DNA from: Inquilinus limosus
GTDB taxonomy: Bacteria; Pseudomonadota; Alphaproteobacteria; DSM-16000; Inquilinaceae
Length of the DNA stretch: 64,000 bases
NCBI RefSeq assembly: GCF_002195995.1
Contig: NZ_NHON01000028.1
Coordinates: 27,115-91,114, forward strand
Reading direction: 5' to 3'
Part shown: positions 49,025 to 58,747 of the stretch, piece after piece
Layout of the letters: each line of letters opens with the position of its first letter
Numbering within the stretch: the stretch's first letter is position 1
Made by a program: the position numbers and the translations under genes
The notes under the pieces: generated by a model
Told to the model about the DNA's origin: nothing
Database searches by the model: none
The model's input: only the letters and a program-made list of their open reading frames with translations

Positions 49025-49624
49025 ATGCAGCCCTTCCTGTTCCTGCGCCACGGCCAGAGCACCGCCAACCGCGACGGCGTGATCGCCGGCAGCACCGACG
49101 CCGCCCTGACCGAACTGGGCGAGGCCCAGGCGCGGGAGGCGGCGGCCGCGCTGGCCGGGTCCGGCATCCGCCGCATCGTCGCCAGCCCGCTGAGCCGGGC
49201 GCTGCGCACGGCCGAGGCCGTGGCCGACGCGCTGGGCCTGCCGGTCGAGACCGATGCCGGGCTGGTCGAGCGTGACTGGGGCGTGCTCGAGGGCCAGCCG
49301 CTCGCCGCGCGGGACGGGTACTTCACCAATCCCGAGGGCGGCGAGAGCTGGGAGGCATTCCGCGACCGTGCCTGGGCCGCCTGCCAGCCGATCATTGCCG
49401 CCGGGCCGGCGCCGCTCGCCCGGCCCTCGCCGGTCCTGATCGTGGCCCATGCCGGCATCATGCGGGTGCTACGCGACCGGCTGGGGCTGGACTTCGAGGC
49501 CAAGGGCGTGGCCAACGCCCTGCCGATGCGCTTCACCCCGCCGGACAGTGCGGGGTTGCCCTGGACGCTGGAACCGGTCACGAAACTGCAACCGGAACCT
49601 GCTAGCACCCCGGTCATTGTCTAA
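49025..49624 (+). CDS. Histidine phosphatase (phosphoglycerate-mutase-like)
   Basis: 199 residues. Phosphohistidine motif LFLRHGQSTANRDG (about 5-18; catalytic His9), ASPLSRALRTAEAVADAL with the second Arg, ERDWGVLEG (acid) and second His in VAHAGIMRVL. A cytoplasmic phosphomonoesterase of the PGM superfamily. The ATP-independent class is broad, so substrate cannot be read off. It ends 20 bp before an Fbp/Afu-type ABC binding-protein gene on the same strand, which suggests the importer may take up a phosphorylated compound that this enzyme dephosphorylates; that is inference. Confidence 0.9.
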   Translation: MQPFLFLRHGQSTANRDGVIAGSTDAALTELGEAQAREAAAALAGSGIRRIVASPLSRALRTAEAVADALGLPVETDAGLVERDWGVLEGQPLAARDGYFTNPEGGESWEAFRDRAWAACQPIIAAGPAPLARPSPVLIVAHAGIMRVLRDRLGLDFEAKGVANALPMRFTPPDSAGLPWTLEPVTKLQPEPASTPVIV

Positions 49625-49644
49625 AATCCTTGGGATCGACGCCG

Positions 49645-50622
49645 ATGCTGACCCGCCTGCTTTTCGCCGCCGCCTTGACGGCCGTGTCCACCGCGGCGCT
49701 CGCGGCGCCAGGATCGCTGATGATCTACACCTCGACCCCGAACGAGGCGATGACGGCCCTGGTCGCCGAGTTCAACAAGGCGCATCCGGAGGTGAAGGTC
49801 AAGTTCTTCCGCTCCGGCACCACCGAGGTGCTGAACAAGCTGCAGGCGGAGTTCGCGGCCGGGTCGCCGCAGCCGGATGTGGTGTTCATCGCCGATGCGG
49901 TGGCGATGCAGCAGCTCAAGGATGACGGCCGCCTGCTGGCCTACACCGACGCGCCGATCCAGGGCTTCCCCGACGGCTTCGCCGATCCGGACAAGACCTA
50001 TTTCGGCACCAAGCTGATCCCGACCGGCATCGCCTGGAACACCAAGTCCGGCGCGCCGGCGCCCAAGTCGTGGGCCGACCTGCTGTCGGCCGCGGCCAAG
50101 GACCAGGTGATCATGGCCAGCCCGCTCTATTCCGGCGCCGCCGTGATCCATGTCGGCACCGTCGCGGCGCAGCCGGGCCTGGGCTGGGACTATCTCGACA
50201 AGCTGGCGGCGAACGGTGCGGTCGCCGGCCAGGGCAACGGCACGGTGATGGAGGCGGTGGCCACCGGCCAGAAGAGCTACGGCATCATCGTCGACTTCAT
50301 GGCGCTGAACGCCAAGGCCAAGGGCTCGCCGGTCGACTTCGTCTATCCGTCGGACGGCGTGTCGGTGGTGACCGAGCCGGTGGCGATCCTGAAGACGGCG
50401 GACGACGTCGCCGACGCCAAGACCTTCGTCAACTGGCTGCTGTCGGATGACGGGCAGGCCTATATGGCGAAGCAGGGCTACATCCCCGGCAAGCCCGGCG
50501 TCGCCCTGCCGCCCGGCCGCCCCGCGGCCGCGGCGCTGAAGCTGATGCCGGTCTCGGCCGAGACCCTGTCCAAGGGCGTCGACGAGAACAAGCGCAAGTT
50601 CACCGACGCCTTCGGCGGGTGA
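49645..50622 (+). CDS. ABC transporter substrate-binding protein (Fbp/Afu/PhnS-like)
   Basis: 325 residues. Signal peptide MLTRLLFAAALTAVSTAALA-A, then a type-II binding fold of extracellular solute-binding family 1: GSLMIYTSTPNEAMTALVAEFNKAHPEVKVKFFRSGTTEVLNKLQAEFAAG, DVVFIADAVAMQQLKDDGRL, PTGIAWNTKSGAPAPKSWADLLS. The fold group includes ferric-iron, hexose-phosphate and 2-aminoethylphosphonate receptors; the iron-ligand tyrosine pair of FbpA is not evident. ATG 49645 starts the signal peptide; a TTG at 49630 is less likely. A palindromic repeat follows the stop. Confidence 0.87.
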   Translation: MLTRLLFAAALTAVSTAALAAPGSLMIYTSTPNEAMTALVAEFNKAHPEVKVKFFRSGTTEVLNKLQAEFAAGSPQPDVVFIADAVAMQQLKDDGRLLAYTDAPIQGFPDGFADPDKTYFGTKLIPTGIAWNTKSGAPAPKSWADLLSAAAKDQVIMASPLYSGAAVIHVGTVAAQPGLGWDYLDKLAANGAVAGQGNGTVMEAVATGQKSYGIIVDFMALNAKAKGSPVDFVYPSDGVSVVTEPVAILKTADDVADAKTFVNWLLSDDGQAYMAKQGYIPGKPGVALPPGRPAAAALKLMPVSAETLSKGVDENKRKFTDAFGG

Positions 50623-50652
50623 GGGACGCTTTAGGCTGATAGGCCGGCGCCG

Positions 50653-50768
50653 CCCCCTCACCCGGAATCGCTGCGCGATTCCGACCTCTCCCCGAGGGAG
50701 AGGTGATTTTCCCTCTCCTTGGGGAGAGGGAGGGGCCCGTTGCGTTGGCAACGGGAGGGTGAGGGGGA
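50653..50768. repeat. Palindromic intergenic repeat, family B, between binding protein and permease
   Basis: From CCCCCTCACCCGGAATCGCT to GGGAGGGTGAGGGGG, with inner hairpins GAATCGCTGCGCGATTC, CCTCTCCCCGAGGGAGAGG, CCCTCTCCTTGGGGAGAGGG and CCCGTTGCGTTGGCAACGGG. Its reverse complement matches 35115-35243 block for block. It starts 30 bp after the binding-protein stop. Confidence 0.87.
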
Positions 50769-50826
50769 GACCGGCGCCCGCGATGATGGTACGGGAGGCT
50801 CCGAGATCGTCGATCGCAGTTCCAGC

Positions 50827-52539
50827 GTGCCCGTGACCGAGTCCCTGGCGACCACTCCCGCAGCCCTCCGCCCCCGCCGCTGGGGCGATCCTGCCCTGGC
50901 CGGGGCGGCCGCTGCCTATGTGCTGCTGCTCTGCGCCTTGCCGCTCTTGCGCCTGTTCGCCGAGGGGCTGGCGCAGCCGGACGCGGCGCTGGCCATGCTC
51001 GGCGGCCGGGCGACGCTGCGGGCGCTGCAGAACACCATCGTCTCCGGCCTCGGCTCCACCCTGGTCTCGGTCGTGGTCGGCGGCGGGCTGGCGCTTGCCA
51101 TCGGCCTGACCGACATCCGCCGCCGCGGCGTGCTCGCCCTGCTGTGCCTGCTGCCGATGCTGATCCCGCCGCAGATCGCCGCTTTGGCCTGGATCCGGCT
51201 GCTCGACGCCGGCACCCCGGCGCGCGCCCTGCTGGACGCCGTCACCGGCCGCTGGCCGAACCACCCGCTCTATTCCGGCGGCGGCGTGGTCTGGATCATG
51301 GGGCTGGAGCATGCGGCGCTGGTGTTCCTCGCCGTCACCGCCGCGATTCGAAGCCTGCCCTGCGACCTGGTCGAGGCCGCGCGGGCCGCCGGCGCCAGAG
51401 GCCCGCGGATCCTGCTCGGCATCCTGCTGCCGCTGCTGCGCCCGGCCTTCGGGGCCGGCGCGGCGCTGGCCTTCGTCTCGGCCATCGGCAATTTCGGCGT
51501 GCCGGCGCTGCTTGGCATCCCCGGCCGCTACAGCGTGCTGACCACGCTGATCTACCAGCGGCTCAGCGGCTTCGGCCCTTCGGTGCTGGGCGAGGTCGCG
51601 GCGCTGGCCCTGGTGCTGGCCGCGCTGGCGGCCCTCGGCCTCGGGCTGCAGCGCTGGGCCGCGGCCCGGGCGCCGGTGCTGGTGCGCACCGGGCCGACCG
51701 GGCCGGTCCTGCCGCTCGGCCGGGCCCGGCCCTGGGCGGAGGCGGCGCTTTGGATGATCGTCGGCGTGCTGTCGATCGCCCCGCTGCTGGCTCTCCTGGC
51801 CTCGGCCCTGGTGCCGGCGCTGGGGGTGGAGCTCAGCCTCGACACCGCCAGCCTCGACCAGTTCGGCTACATCCTGTTCCAGCACGACGCCACCCGCCGC
51901 GCCTTCCTGAACAGCGCGCTGCTGGCCGCCATCGCGGCGCTGGCCACGGCTTCGGTCGGGCTGGTCCTGGCCTATTACGCCGAGGCGCGGCGCTGGCGGG
52001 CGATGCGCTGGCTCGACACCCTGGCCGACCTGCCCTATGCGCTGCCCGGCGTGCTGACCGCGATCGCCGCGATCCTCCTGCTGCTGCGGCCGCTGCCGGT
52101 GCTGGGGATCAGCCTGTACGGCACGCTGTGGATCATCCTGGCCGCCTATCTCGGCCGGTTCCTGGCGCTGGCGCTGCGGCCGGTGGCGGCGGCGATGGCC
52201 CAGGCCGACCCGGCGCCGGAGGAGGCGGCGAGGCTGGCCGGCGCCCGCGGCCCGCGGCGCCTGCTCGGCATCGTCCTGCCCGCCGTGGTCCCGGCGGTGG
52301 CGACCGGCGCCATCCTGGTGTTCCTGACCGCCTTCAACGAGCTGACGGTCTCCGCCCTCCTCTGGTCGCGCGGCAGCGAGACGGTCGGGGTGATGGTGTT
52401 CTCGCTGCAGGCGGAGGGTGCCGCCACCGCCGCCTCGGCCGTCGCGGTGCTGACCGTGCTGGTCACGCTCGGCCTCGCCGGCCTCGCCACGCTGTTCGCC
52501 CGCCGCCTGCCCAGGGGATCGCTGCCATGGCTGCCGTAG
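50827..52539 (+). CDS. ABC transporter permease, fused double-domain (FbpB/AfuB-like)
   Basis: About 570 residues, roughly twelve membrane segments in two homologous halves, each with an EAA loop: LVEAARAAGARGPRILLGILLPLL (about 180-203) and EEAARLAGARGPRRLLGIVLPAVV (about 464-487). Fused permeases of this form serve iron(III) and phosphorylated-compound importers. The start is uncertain: GTG 50827 (VPVTESLATTP) is proposed because codons further upstream lie in the palindromic repeat; no ATG fits. It overlaps the ATPase gene by 13 bases. Confidence 0.85.
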   Translation: MPVTESLATTPAALRPRRWGDPALAGAAAAYVLLLCALPLLRLFAEGLAQPDAALAMLGGRATLRALQNTIVSGLGSTLVSVVVGGGLALAIGLTDIRRRGVLALLCLLPMLIPPQIAALAWIRLLDAGTPARALLDAVTGRWPNHPLYSGGGVVWIMGLEHAALVFLAVTAAIRSLPCDLVEAARAAGARGPRILLGILLPLLRPAFGAGAALAFVSAIGNFGVPALLGIPGRYSVLTTLIYQRLSGFGPSVLGEVAALALVLAALAALGLGLQRWAAARAPVLVRTGPTGPVLPLGRARPWAEAALWMIVGVLSIAPLLALLASALVPALGVELSLDTASLDQFGYILFQHDATRRAFLNSALLAAIAALATASVGLVLAYYAEARRWRAMRWLDTLADLPYALPGVLTAIAAILLLLRPLPVLGISLYGTLWIILAAYLGRFLALALRPVAAAMAQADPAPEEAARLAGARGPRRLLGIVLPAVVPAVATGAILVFLTAFNELTVSALLWSRGSETVGVMVFSLQAEGAATAASAVAVLTVLVTLGLAGLATLFARRLPRGSLPWLP

Positions 52540-53624
52540 ACATCGACCGCGTCGTCCGGCGCTTCGGTCCCCGCGTCGCGGTCGACGGGGTGGACCTGCA
52601 GGTGGCGCAGGGCGAGTTCCTGGCGCTGCTCGGCCCGTCCGGCTGCGGCAAGACCACGCTGCTGCGCCTGCTCGCCGGCTTCGACGCGCCGGATGCCGGC
52701 ACGATCCGGATCGGCGGCCGCGTGGTCGCCCAGGCCGGGGCCGGCGGTGGGACGATGGTGCCGGCGGAGGAGCGCGGCATCGGCATGGTGTTCCAGTCCT
52801 ACGCGCTGTGGCCGCATATGACGGTGCGCGAGAATGTCGACTACGCCCTGCGCATCCGCCGGCTGCCGGCGGCGGAACGGGCGCAGCGGTCCGACCAGGC
52901 GCTGGCGGCGGTCGGCCTGACCGACCGCGCCGAGGCCCGGCCGGAGACACTGTCCGGCGGCCAGCGCCAGCGTGTGGCCCTGGCCCGCTGCCTGGCGATG
53001 GCGCCGGCCCTGGTGCTGATGGACGAGCCGCTGGCCAATCTCGACGTCCATCTGCGCGACGCGCTGCAGGCGGAGTTCCGCCGGCTGCACCGGCAGCTGG
53101 GCGCCACCGTGGTCTATGTCACCCACGACCAGGCCGAGGCGATGGCGCTGGCCGACCGCATCGCGGTGATGGATCACGGCCGCCTGCAGCAGGTGGCGCC
53201 GCCGCGGCAGCTCTATGCCGAGCCGGCGACGGCGATGGTGGCGGATTTCGTCGGCCGCGGCATGGTGGTGCCGGTGACCTGGCGCAGCGGCGCCGGCCCC
53301 GGCCTGTGCGCCGCGGATCTGTGGGGCCATGCGGTGCGGCTGCGCTGCGGCCCGGGGGCGCACACGCCCTCGCAGACCGCCTGCCTGCGGGCCGAGGGGC
53401 TGGCGGTCGACCCGGCCGAGGGCATCCCGGCGCGGCTGGAGCGCGCGGTGTTCGAGGGCGCGGTGACCATCCTGCATTGCCGGCCGGATGCCGACCCGGA
53501 CCGAGTGCTGCGGGTCGCCCATCGCGGCGCGCCGCCGAAGGAGGGCGCGACCCTGCGTCTCAGGCTCGAGGATGGCTGGCTGATGCCGCCGGGGTCCGAT
53601 TCAGCGGCGATGGCGGCGGAGTGA
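52527..53624 (+). CDS. ABC transporter ATPase (FbpC/AfuC/PotA-like)
   Basis: 365 residues. NBD with Walker A GPSGCGKTT (about 35-43), Q-loop VFQSYALWPHMTV, signature LSGGQRQRVALARCL, Walker B LVLMDEPLANLD and switch VTHDQAEAM; a TOBE-like C-terminal domain (about 270-350) follows. Couples to the upstream fused permease; its ATG lies inside that gene (13-bp overlap). The set histidine phosphatase, binding protein, permease and ATPase is complete and probably one operon. Confidence 0.92.
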   Translation: MAAVDIDRVVRRFGPRVAVDGVDLQVAQGEFLALLGPSGCGKTTLLRLLAGFDAPDAGTIRIGGRVVAQAGAGGGTMVPAEERGIGMVFQSYALWPHMTVRENVDYALRIRRLPAAERAQRSDQALAAVGLTDRAEARPETLSGGQRQRVALARCLAMAPALVLMDEPLANLDVHLRDALQAEFRRLHRQLGATVVYVTHDQAEAMALADRIAVMDHGRLQQVAPPRQLYAEPATAMVADFVGRGMVVPVTWRSGAGPGLCAADLWGHAVRLRCGPGAHTPSQTACLRAEGLAVDPAEGIPARLERAVFEGAVTILHCRPDADPDRVLRVAHRGAPPKEGATLRLRLEDGWLMPPGSDSAAMAAE

Positions 53625-53647
53625 CGGCTCCGCCGCCGGTGTGAGGC

Positions 53648-53995
53648 TTACGGGCTGACCTCGCGGCTCAGCTTCGAGTTCCAGGGGCACCAATGGCAGC
53701 CCGGCAGGAAGGCGCCGCAGGCCTCGTCGAGATGGTCTTCGACATACTGCATGTCCGCATCGCAGACCTCGATCGCATAAGCGAAGAAATCGATCGTCTG
53801 CGGGTCGAGGTAGAAGTTGAATTTCGGGTTGTAGGGCGCCCTGCGCTTGACGATCCGGCCATGGACGTGAACCTTTTCCGTTTCCTTGCCGGACAGGATG
53901 TCACGGGCCTGCTGGATTCGATTTTGATCGTCGAGCTGGATGACGAATTCCTGGCCCGGGCTGGACGGCTGCGTGAATGCGAAATAAGCAGGCAT
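53648..53995 (-). CDS. BP74-related protein (BP74 N-terminal-domain family)
   Basis: 115 residues. Sequence FAFTQPSSPGQEFVIQLDDQNRIQQARDILSGKETEKVHVHGRIVKRRAPYNPKFNFYLDPQTIDFFAYAIEVCDADMQYVEDHLDEACGAFLPGCHWCPWNSKLSREV matches the calmodulin/actin-binding BP74 domain first known from Dictyostelium and found in scattered bacteria. Four Cys (in EVCD, EACG, PGCHWC) may bond in pairs. No signal peptide is visible. GGAG lies nine bases before the ATG. Function in bacteria is unknown. It has its own AT-rich promoter region and looks like a single-gene unit. Confidence 0.72.
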   Translation of the reverse strand: MPAYFAFTQPSSPGQEFVIQLDDQNRIQQARDILSGKETEKVHVHGRIVKRRAPYNPKFNFYLDPQTIDFFAYAIEVCDADMQYVEDHLDEACGAFLPGCHWCPWNSKLSREVSP

Positions 53996-54058
53996 GTCTA
54001 TGCTCCGTATGTTACTAAGTGTACAAGGAAATTTACTGATGAATCGGACTCCATAACT

Positions 54059-54087
54059 AAGTTAGGTTCATATTCTTCCTGAGTCAA
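54059..54087 (-). promoter_or_regulatory. Candidate sigma-70-like promoter of the BP74-related gene
   Basis: On the minus strand TTGACT (54087-54082) and TAACTT (54064-54059) are 17 bp apart, about 65 bp upstream of the ATG. The surrounding 53996-54240 region is AT-rich and gene-free and also contains the palindrome AACAATTGTT. Confidence 0.45.
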
Positions 54088-54274
54088 TTAACAATTGTTG
54101 AATATAAAATACAGTTTTATGTAATGTTGAGAGACATTGCTGGAAGACAACCGATTTTGGATGACGTCCGTGTGGAGGATGGGGCCGCCACCCACCGCAA
54201 CGGCGCGCCGCCGAATTCATAAAACCATTTGACGAATTATCCGGCCCGGATCAGGCTTCCGATCGGGAGGCTGC

Positions 54275-55500
54275 ATGGCAACGCGGCTGAAAGGCACGAA
54301 CCAGGATCTCGGACGGCCGTACAACCGGCGCATCGTGCTGGAGGCTGTGCGCCTGCACGGGCCGATCTCGCGCGCCGACATCGCCCGGCTGGTGGCGCTG
54401 AGCCCGCAAACCATCACCAACATCATCCGCGAATTCGAGGAGATGGGCTTGCTGACCGCGCGGCGCGGCACGCCGAAGGGCCCCGGCCAGCCGGCGATCG
54501 AGCTGGCGGTCGACCCCGATGGCGGCTGCGCCGTCGGCCTGCAGCTGACCCGCGACCGACTGCGCGGCGCGCTGCTGGACCTGACCGGCGTCGTGCGCGG
54601 ACGCACGGAAACGACCCTGCCCGCCCCCACCCCGGAAACGGCCCTGCCGGCGATGGCGGCGATGGTGCGGCGGCTGGGCCAGGCGGCGCGGGGCCGAAAG
54701 CCGGGGCGGGTGCTGGGGGTCGGCCTGGCTATGCCCGGGCCGTTCGATGTCGATGCCATGAGCTTCGTCGGCCCCACCACCCTGCCCGGCTGGGCCGGCG
54801 TGCCGGTGGCGGAGCGGCTGCAGGACCTGGCCGGCCTGCCATGCTTCGTCGGCGGCGACGCCCCCGCCGCGGCGCTGAGCGAGGCGATGTTCGGGCTGGG
54901 CCGCAGCCTGCGCGACTTCTTCTACATCCATTTCGGTATCGGCCTGGGCAGCGGGCTGGTGGTCGACGGCCAGGTCCATCCCGGCGCCTGGGGCAATGCC
55001 GGCGAGCTCGGCCACATGCCGATCGTGCCGGGCGGCCGCGCCTGCAGCTGCGGCAATGAGGGCTGCCTCGAGACCTATGTCTCGGTGCATGCGCTGCGGA
55101 CCGCGCTGGCCGAAGCCGGGGCGGCGCCGGACCTGGCCGATCCGGACCATCCCGCCGTGATCGCCTGGATCGAGGCGGCAGTGCCGCCGCTGCGCCGGAC
55201 CCTCTGCGCGCTCGAGAACCTGCTAGACCCCGCCTGCATCGTGCTGGGCGGAGAGCTGCCGGGGCCGATCCTGCACCGGCTGGCGGAGCGGCTGGAGCCG
55301 CTGCTGCCGTCGGTCAGCCGGCGCGCCGACCGGACCATGCCGCGCCTGGCCCTGTCGGCGATCGGCGCCGAGAACGCGCTGGTCGGGGCGGCCGTCCTGG
55401 CCATCTCGGGCCTGCTGTCGCCGCGATCCGGCCTGCTGTTCGCCGAGCCGGAGCCGCTTCCGACCCAGCCCGCCATCCCCATCGCCACGGAGGCACGCGC

Positions 55501-55504
<4 letters not shown>
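54275..55504 (+). CDS. ROK-family transcriptional regulator (NagC/XylR-like)
   Basis: 409 residues. N-terminal winged helix (about 15-75: [49 protein letters not shown]), then a ROK sugar-kinase-like domain with [52 protein letters not shown] (about 224-256) and the zinc motif [10 protein letters not shown] (about 265-274). First gene of a sugar ABC operon; ATGA overlap with the ATPase. It probably represses the operon and is relieved by the transported sugar. Confidence 0.92.
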
Positions 55505-56298
<794 letters not shown>

Positions 56299-56324
56299 GA
56301 AACCAGAACAGAGGAGGCAACAAC

Positions 56325-57380
56325 ATGCGGATCGCGAGACGGATAGTCGGGGCGGCGGCGATCGCCCTGATGGCGCTGACGGCCATGGCAGGGGGCACTG
56401 GCGCCTTCGCCCAGGACAAGGGCAAGGTCTACTACCTGGTGCCGACCCTGCTGGACGAGTTCCAGACGGAATCGGTGACCGTGATCACCAATGCAATGAA
56501 GCAGGTCGGCTACGAGACGGTGTCGCTGGACGCCCAGAACCGCACCGACCTGCAGCTGAACCAGTTCGACGACGTGATCAGGCTGAAGCCGAAGGCGATC
56601 GTGCTGGCCGCGGTCGATTTCGATTCGGTCGTGCCCGGCATCCAGAAGGCGCGCGACGCCGGCATCCCGGTGCTGGTGTTCGACCGGCAGATCACCTCGA
56701 CCCCGGTCGACCTGACCTCGGTCGCCGGCACGGTGCAGATCGGCGAGATCGCGGCCGACCAGATCCAGGGCCTGCTGAAGGCCCGCCACGGCTCGGTCAA
56801 GGGCAAGGTGCTGCAGATCCTGGGCGACCCGGGCGACAGCTACACGCTGGACATCCAGAAGGGGTTCGAGGCCAAGATGAAGGCCTTCCCGGACGTCAAG
56901 ATCATCACCCAGGCGGCGCTGCAATGGGAGGCGACCAACGCCGGCAACATCGCCTCGGACCAGCTGCTGACCAACCCGGACATCGACCTGATCTTCGTCC
57001 ATGCCGCGCATCTGGCGGTGCCGGTGGCCGGCATCCTGGAGGCCAAGGGCAAGAAGCCGGGCGACGTCATGCTGGTCAGCTCGAACGGCGCGCCGGTCGG
57101 GCTGGACCTGATCCGCAAGGGCTGGGAGCAGGTGGAGGTGGAGCAGCCGCTCTACGCCCAGGCCTATGGGCTGGCGATGTTCGTCGACAAGATCGCGGCC
57201 AAGGAGACGCTGAAGCCCGGCACCTATGACGTGCTGGGGCTGAAGGCCGAGCTGACCGACGAGACATGGGGCCCGAACCTGAAGATCCCGGGCGCCGCGA
57301 TCACCAAGGACAACGTCGACGACCCGCGCTTCTGGGGCAACCTGAAGGCGCCGACCACGCCGGTGCAGCCGGTGAAGTGA
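56325..57380 (+). CDS. Periplasmic sugar-binding protein (FrcB/RbsB-like)
   Basis: 351 residues. Signal peptide about 1-29 ([30 protein letters not shown]). Type-I binding fold: [88 protein letters not shown], then [33 protein letters not shown] precedes the ATG. A palindromic repeat separates it from the permease gene. Sugar identity not readable; the FrcA-like ATPase suggests a ketose or similar. Confidence 0.9.
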   Translation: MRIARRIVGAAAIALMALTAMAGGTGAFAQDKGKVYYLVPTLLDEFQTESVTVITNAMKQVGYETVSLDAQNRTDLQLNQFDDVIRLKPKAIVLAAVDFDSVVPGIQKARDAGIPVLVFDRQITSTPVDLTSVAGTVQIGEIAADQIQGLLKARHGSVKGKVLQILGDPGDSYTLDIQKGFEAKMKAFPDVKIITQAALQWEATNAGNIASDQLLTNPDIDLIFVHAAHLAVPVAGILEAKGKKPGDVMLVSSNGAPVGLDLIRKGWEQVEVEQPLYAQAYGLAMFVDKIAAKETLKPGTYDVLGLKAELTDETWGPNLKIPGAAITKDNVDDPRFWGNLKAPTTPVQPVK

Positions 57381-57413
57381 CGCCGGCGAGAAGAGCCATT
57401 GCTCCTTCCTCCG

Positions 57414-57501
57414 CCGTCATTGCGAGCGCAGCGAAGCAATCCAGGGCCGTTTGGCGTGGCCCCTGGATTGCTTCGTCGGCTTCGCCTCCTCGCAATGACG
57501 G
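57414..57501. repeat. Palindromic intergenic repeat, family A, between binding protein and permease
   Basis: CCGTCATTGCGAGCGCAGCG at the left and GGCTTCGCCTCCTCGCAATG(ACGG) at the right; the reverse complement of the 25130 and 31196 copies. Inner arms GCAATCCAGGGCC and GGCCCCTGGATTGC. It starts 33 bp after the binding-protein stop and ends 36 bp before the permease ATG. Confidence 0.88.
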
Positions 57502-57537
57502 CATGGGAACCCCGACAGCGCCTTGCCCCGAGGACCG

Positions 57538-58566
57538 ATGATGGACCGCAGCGTGCCCGCCTCCCCGACCGCCGACCGGCGCGGCCGCGCCTGGATCGAG
57601 CCGGTGCTCGACCACATCGTCTGGCTGATCCTGCTGGTCGTGCTGGCGGTGTTCTCGCTGGCGATCCCGGGCTTCCTGCAGACCGGCATCTTCCTCAACA
57701 TCCTGGAGCAGTCGACCTTCGTCGGCATCCTGGCGGTCGGGCTGTCGCTGGTGATCATCGCCGGGCAGATGGACCTGTCGATCGAATCGGTGCTGGCGCT
57801 GTCGGCGATGACGACGGCGCTGTTCTTCGGCACCAACGGCGCCGGGCTGGGCTGGACGCTGGACCCGCCCTGGCTGGTGCTGCCGGTGACGCTGATCGGC
57901 GCGGTCCTGGTCGGCTGCGTCGTCGGCCTGGTCAACGCCGCGCTGGTGGTGCGGTTCAAGATCAACGCCTTCATCGTCACCCTGGCCGGCTATATCGCGC
58001 TGCGCGGGGCGGTCGTCGCGTCCTCCGGCGGCCGGTCGGTCTACGGCCTGCCGGCCGAGCTGCGCGCCGTCGCCATCGGCACGGTCCTGGGCATCCCGGT
58101 GCTGGCCTGGATCCTGATCGCGGTGTTCATCGTCTTCGGCTTCATCCTGGCCAGGACACCGTTCGGCCGGCACCTGTACATGATCGGCGGCAACCCGCAG
58201 GCGCCGTTCCGGGCCGGGATCAAGGTCGACCGGCTGGTGACGATCGCCTTCATGCTGTCCGGCGGCCTGGCCGCCTTCGCCGGCTGGCTGCTGGCCGCCC
58301 GCACCGCCGGCGCGACCGCCAATCTCGGCATCGGCATGCTGTTCGAGACCTTCGCCGCGGTGGTGATCGGCGGCGTCAGCCTGAAGGGCGGCGCCGGCCG
58401 CCTGTCCGGCGTCTTCGCCGGCGTGCTGCTCTTGAGCGCGATCCGCACCGCGATCAACGTCATGGGCATGCCGCCGCACTACACCCAGGTGATCCAGGGC
58501 ACGCTGGTGCTGGCCGCGGTGCTGCTGGACACGCTGAAGACCTCGATCCGGAAGCGGTATCTGTAG
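57538..58566 (+). CDS. Sugar ABC transporter permease (FrcC/RbsC-like)
   Basis: 342 residues with about nine to ten membrane segments. Family blocks: VGLSLVIIAGQMDLSIESVLALSAM (about 72-96), LVNAALVVRFKINAFIVTLAGYIALRG, YMIGGNPQAPFRAGIKVDRLV (ATPase-contact loop) and VIGGVSLKGGAGRLSGVFAGVLL. Tandem ATGs at 57538 and 57541; CGAGG lies just upstream, close to the first. Completes the ROK-ATPase-binding protein-permease operon. Confidence 0.9.
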   Translation: MMDRSVPASPTADRRGRAWIEPVLDHIVWLILLVVLAVFSLAIPGFLQTGIFLNILEQSTFVGILAVGLSLVIIAGQMDLSIESVLALSAMTTALFFGTNGAGLGWTLDPPWLVLPVTLIGAVLVGCVVGLVNAALVVRFKINAFIVTLAGYIALRGAVVASSGGRSVYGLPAELRAVAIGTVLGIPVLAWILIAVFIVFGFILARTPFGRHLYMIGGNPQAPFRAGIKVDRLVTIAFMLSGGLAAFAGWLLAARTAGATANLGIGMLFETFAAVVIGGVSLKGGAGRLSGVFAGVLLLSAIRTAINVMGMPPHYTQVIQGTLVLAAVLLDTLKTSIRKRYL

Positions 58567-58595
58567 TCGGCGACCTCTCAAGCGCCATTCGATTG

Positions 58596-58722
58596 CCTCT
58601 CCCGCAAGCGAGATCTTTTCAGAATTCCAAACACCGTCATTGCGAGCGCAGCGAAGCAATCCAGGGCCAGTGCGAACCGGCCCCTGGATGGATTCGTCGG
58701 CTTCGCCTCCTCGCAATGACAG
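58596..58722. repeat. Palindromic intergenic repeat, family A with extended flank
   Basis: Core 58634-58722 matches 57414-57501 in orientation (CCGTCATTGCGAGCGCAGCG start). The flank CCTCTCCCGCAAGCGAGATC followed by AGAATTCCAA is the reverse complement, with few changes, of the flank at 31286-31326. It lies between the convergent permease and otsA genes. Confidence 0.85.
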
Positions 58723-58747
58723 CGAGGAATGAGCGTTCCGGAAAGGC

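Noticed and set aside
49621-52950. Minus-strand open frame of about 1,109 codons
   Set aside because: Antisense to the Fbp-type ABC operon and running through the palindromic repeat; no recognisable domain.
54213-54239. AATTC-N15-GAATT as an operator for the ROK regulator
   Set aside because: Arms are only five bases and AT-rich; too weak to call without comparative data.
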